This document shows, one piece after another, positions 6,462 to 7,206 of a stretch of 7,206 nt of DNA; the stretch's first letter is position 1; the number at the start of each line of letters is the position of its first letter. A model generated the notes under the pieces. The model made no database searches. It saw only the letters and a list, made by a program, of their open reading frames with translations, and was not told where the DNA came from. A program made the position numbers and the translations under genes. The stretch covers positions 1 to 7,206 of the forward strand of contig JAFDCA010000253.1 in NCBI GenBank assembly GCA_019313025.1, written 5' to 3'. The DNA is from Deltaproteobacteria bacterium. Lineage in GTDB: Bacteria > Desulfobacterota > Desulfobacteria > Desulfobacterales > UBA11574.

Positions 6462-6480
6462 TTGTGTTTTTACACAATTT
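6462..6480 (+). terminator. Weak candidate terminator hairpin after the nuclease-helicase gene
   Basis: A perfect 6-bp stem (TTGTGT, 6462-6467, with ACACAA, 6472-6477) encloses a TTTT loop and is followed by only TTT before A residues resume. It lies 40 bases after the stop codon. The stem has just two G-C pairs and the U-tail is short, so termination efficiency would be low; AT-rich DNA gives such hairpins by chance. Confidence 0.25.
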
Positions 6481-6553
6481 AATGTATAAATTATCTTAGG
6501 TTGAGTGCTTCATAAGTCAATGTCTATGATTAAAAAAATTCATAAAGCTAACG

Positions 6554-6623
6554 AATAACCAATAACTATTTATCTCCCAATCGGCAATAACCCTGAACCC
6601 TGAATCCTGAACGCTTGAGTCCT
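6554..6623. repeat. Degenerate heptamer array reaching the transglycosylase start
   Basis: Ten in-phase 7-base units: AATAACC, AATAACT, ATTTATC, TCCCAAT, CGGCAAT, AACCCTG, AACCCTG, AATCCTG, AACGCTT and GAGTCCT. The clearest core is AACCCTG-AACCCTG-AATCCTG (6589-6609), with decay on both sides. The AATAACC pair and the AACCCTG pair are exactly five periods apart, so one 70-bp element is the simplest reading. It ends 8 bases before the ATG at 6632, so the ribosome binding region of that gene lies in its decayed tail. The unit matches the short tract at 2199-2219. Confidence 0.55.
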
Positions 6624-6631
6624 TAGTGCCA

Positions 6632-7206
6632 ATGGATCGGATTAGAATTAAATTTATAGGGGTAACAATTTTCTATATTATTACCCTTCTGTTTTCAGCC
6701 GGTTTAACCGTCCATGGGGATATTTACCGCTACATCGACGAAAACGGGGTGATGCACTTTACCAATACGCCGACCTCATCAACCCAAAATTTCAAACTGT
6801 TCCTGCGGGAAAAACCAAAGATAAATCCCCGCTATTCAACAGAGAAGTATGATGATATCATCGCCAACGCTTCTCAGCAATATGACGTTTCATTTCCCCT
6901 GCTCAAAGCCATTATTAAAGCGGAGTCGGATTTCGATCCCCGGGCGGTGTCGAAAAAAGGGGCCAAGGGTCTGATGCAAATCATGCCGGAGAATTTTAAA
7001 CCCCTGGGTATTAAGGACCCTTTTGATCCATCGCAAAATATCCATGCCGGTGCGCGCTATTTTAAACAAATGTACGATCGTTTTAAAGGAAAACTGTCCC
7101 TGTCCCTGGCTGCTTATAACGCCGGCCCCAAGGCGGTTGAACGCTACAAAACCGTCCCGCCTTATGAAGAGACCGAAGAGTATGTTAGACGGGTTTTAAA
7201 ATTTTA
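6632..7206 (+). CDS. Secreted lytic transglycosylase (SLT domain) with DUF4124-like N-terminus, 3' partial
   Basis: At least 191 codons are present and the frame is open to the right edge, so the C-terminus is missing or nearly so. A basic start (MDRIRIK) and hydrophobic stretch (8-25) form a signal peptide, with a plausible cut after VHG (27-29). Residues 30-47 (DIYRYIDENGVMHFTNTP) are a DUF4124-type motif often found before SLT domains. The SLT (lysozyme-like, Slt70/MltE-type) domain follows: AIIKAESDFDP with the probable catalytic Glu98, GLMQIMP (113-119), a NIHAGARYF segment (136-144) and LAAYNAGPKAV (159-169). Such enzymes cleave the MurNAc-GlcNAc bond of peptidoglycan in the periplasm, leaving a 1,6-anhydro end. 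A GTG at 6626, in frame, is an alternative start with GAG 6 bases upstream; an in-frame TGA at 6608 excludes anything further up. It has no evident functional link to the repair genes before it. Confidence 0.92.
   Translation, partial: MDRIRIKFIGVTIFYIITLLFSAGLTVHGDIYRYIDENGVMHFTNTPTSSTQNFKLFLREKPKINPRYSTEKYDDIIANASQQYDVSFPLLKAIIKAESDFDPRAVSKKGAKGLMQIMPENFKPLGIKDPFDPSQNIHAGARYFKQMYDRFKGKLSLSLAAYNAGPKAVERYKTVPPYEETEEYVRRVLKF

Larger units (their letters stand above)
6423..6631. other. AT-rich gap between the helicase and transglycosylase genes
   Basis: No gene is visible in these 209 bp. The first part holds two AU-rich inverted repeats, 6431-6448 (7-bp arms, only A/T pairs) and 6462-6477 (see terminator entry). 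The second part is the heptamer tract described separately, which runs almost to the start codon of the next gene. No recognisable promoter for the transglycosylase gene was found, so it is unclear whether it has its own promoter or is reached by read-through. Confidence 0.5.

Noticed and set aside
6626..6631. GTG at 6626 as the true start of the transglycosylase
   Set aside because: It is in frame and has GAG 6 bases upstream, but it adds only two residues and the ATG at 6632 gives a normal basic signal-peptide start; it cannot be excluded.

Overview
The window looks like part of a chromosome from a Desulfobacterota (deltaproteobacterial) organism, probably near the Desulfobacterales. This rests on three impressions from memory: the pairing of a short RdgC-like gene with a 'FLGxEFLTWLWY' protein, a PHP (endonuclease Q-like) + UvrD helicase fusion, and very AT-rich intergenic spaces holding degenerate 7-8 bp periodic tracts. 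Coding DNA is moderate in GC and the gaps are far more AT-rich. No database search was possible.

Layout. Minus strand, read right to left: a short RdgC-like gene (2843-2229), a 210-bp gap with a heptamer array, a 175-aa gene that may be the missing C-terminal half of RdgC (2018-1491), a 357-bp AT-rich gap, dnaN for the DNA polymerase III sliding clamp (1133-15), and the first six codons of what is probably gyrB, overlapping the dnaN stop (18-1). Plus strand, diverging from rdgC across a 174-bp promoter region: one large gene (3018-6422) coding a 1134-aa fusion of an endonuclease Q-like PHP nuclease with a complete UvrD/PcrA-type helicase, then a 209-bp gap with another heptamer tract, then a secreted lytic transglycosylase that runs off the right edge (6632-7206).

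How the genes fit together. Four of the six genes concern DNA replication, recombination or repair. The most notable is the nuclease-helicase fusion. Its linker carries a textbook sliding-clamp-binding pentapeptide (QLNLF, residues 454-458) and its last five residues (QLKFF) are a second possible clamp motif. With dnaN nearby, this suggests a one-protein, clamp-tethered repair machine: the PHP part nicks beside deaminated bases and the helicase strips the damaged strand. That mechanism is inference; the domains and motifs are visible. The second point of interest is that RdgC appears to be split into two genes. Third, the gap upstream of dnaN is AT-rich with a few imperfect DnaA-box-like sites, and genes diverge around this region, so it is a weak replication-origin candidate. 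No RNA genes, CRISPR arrays, insertion sequences or phage genes were seen.
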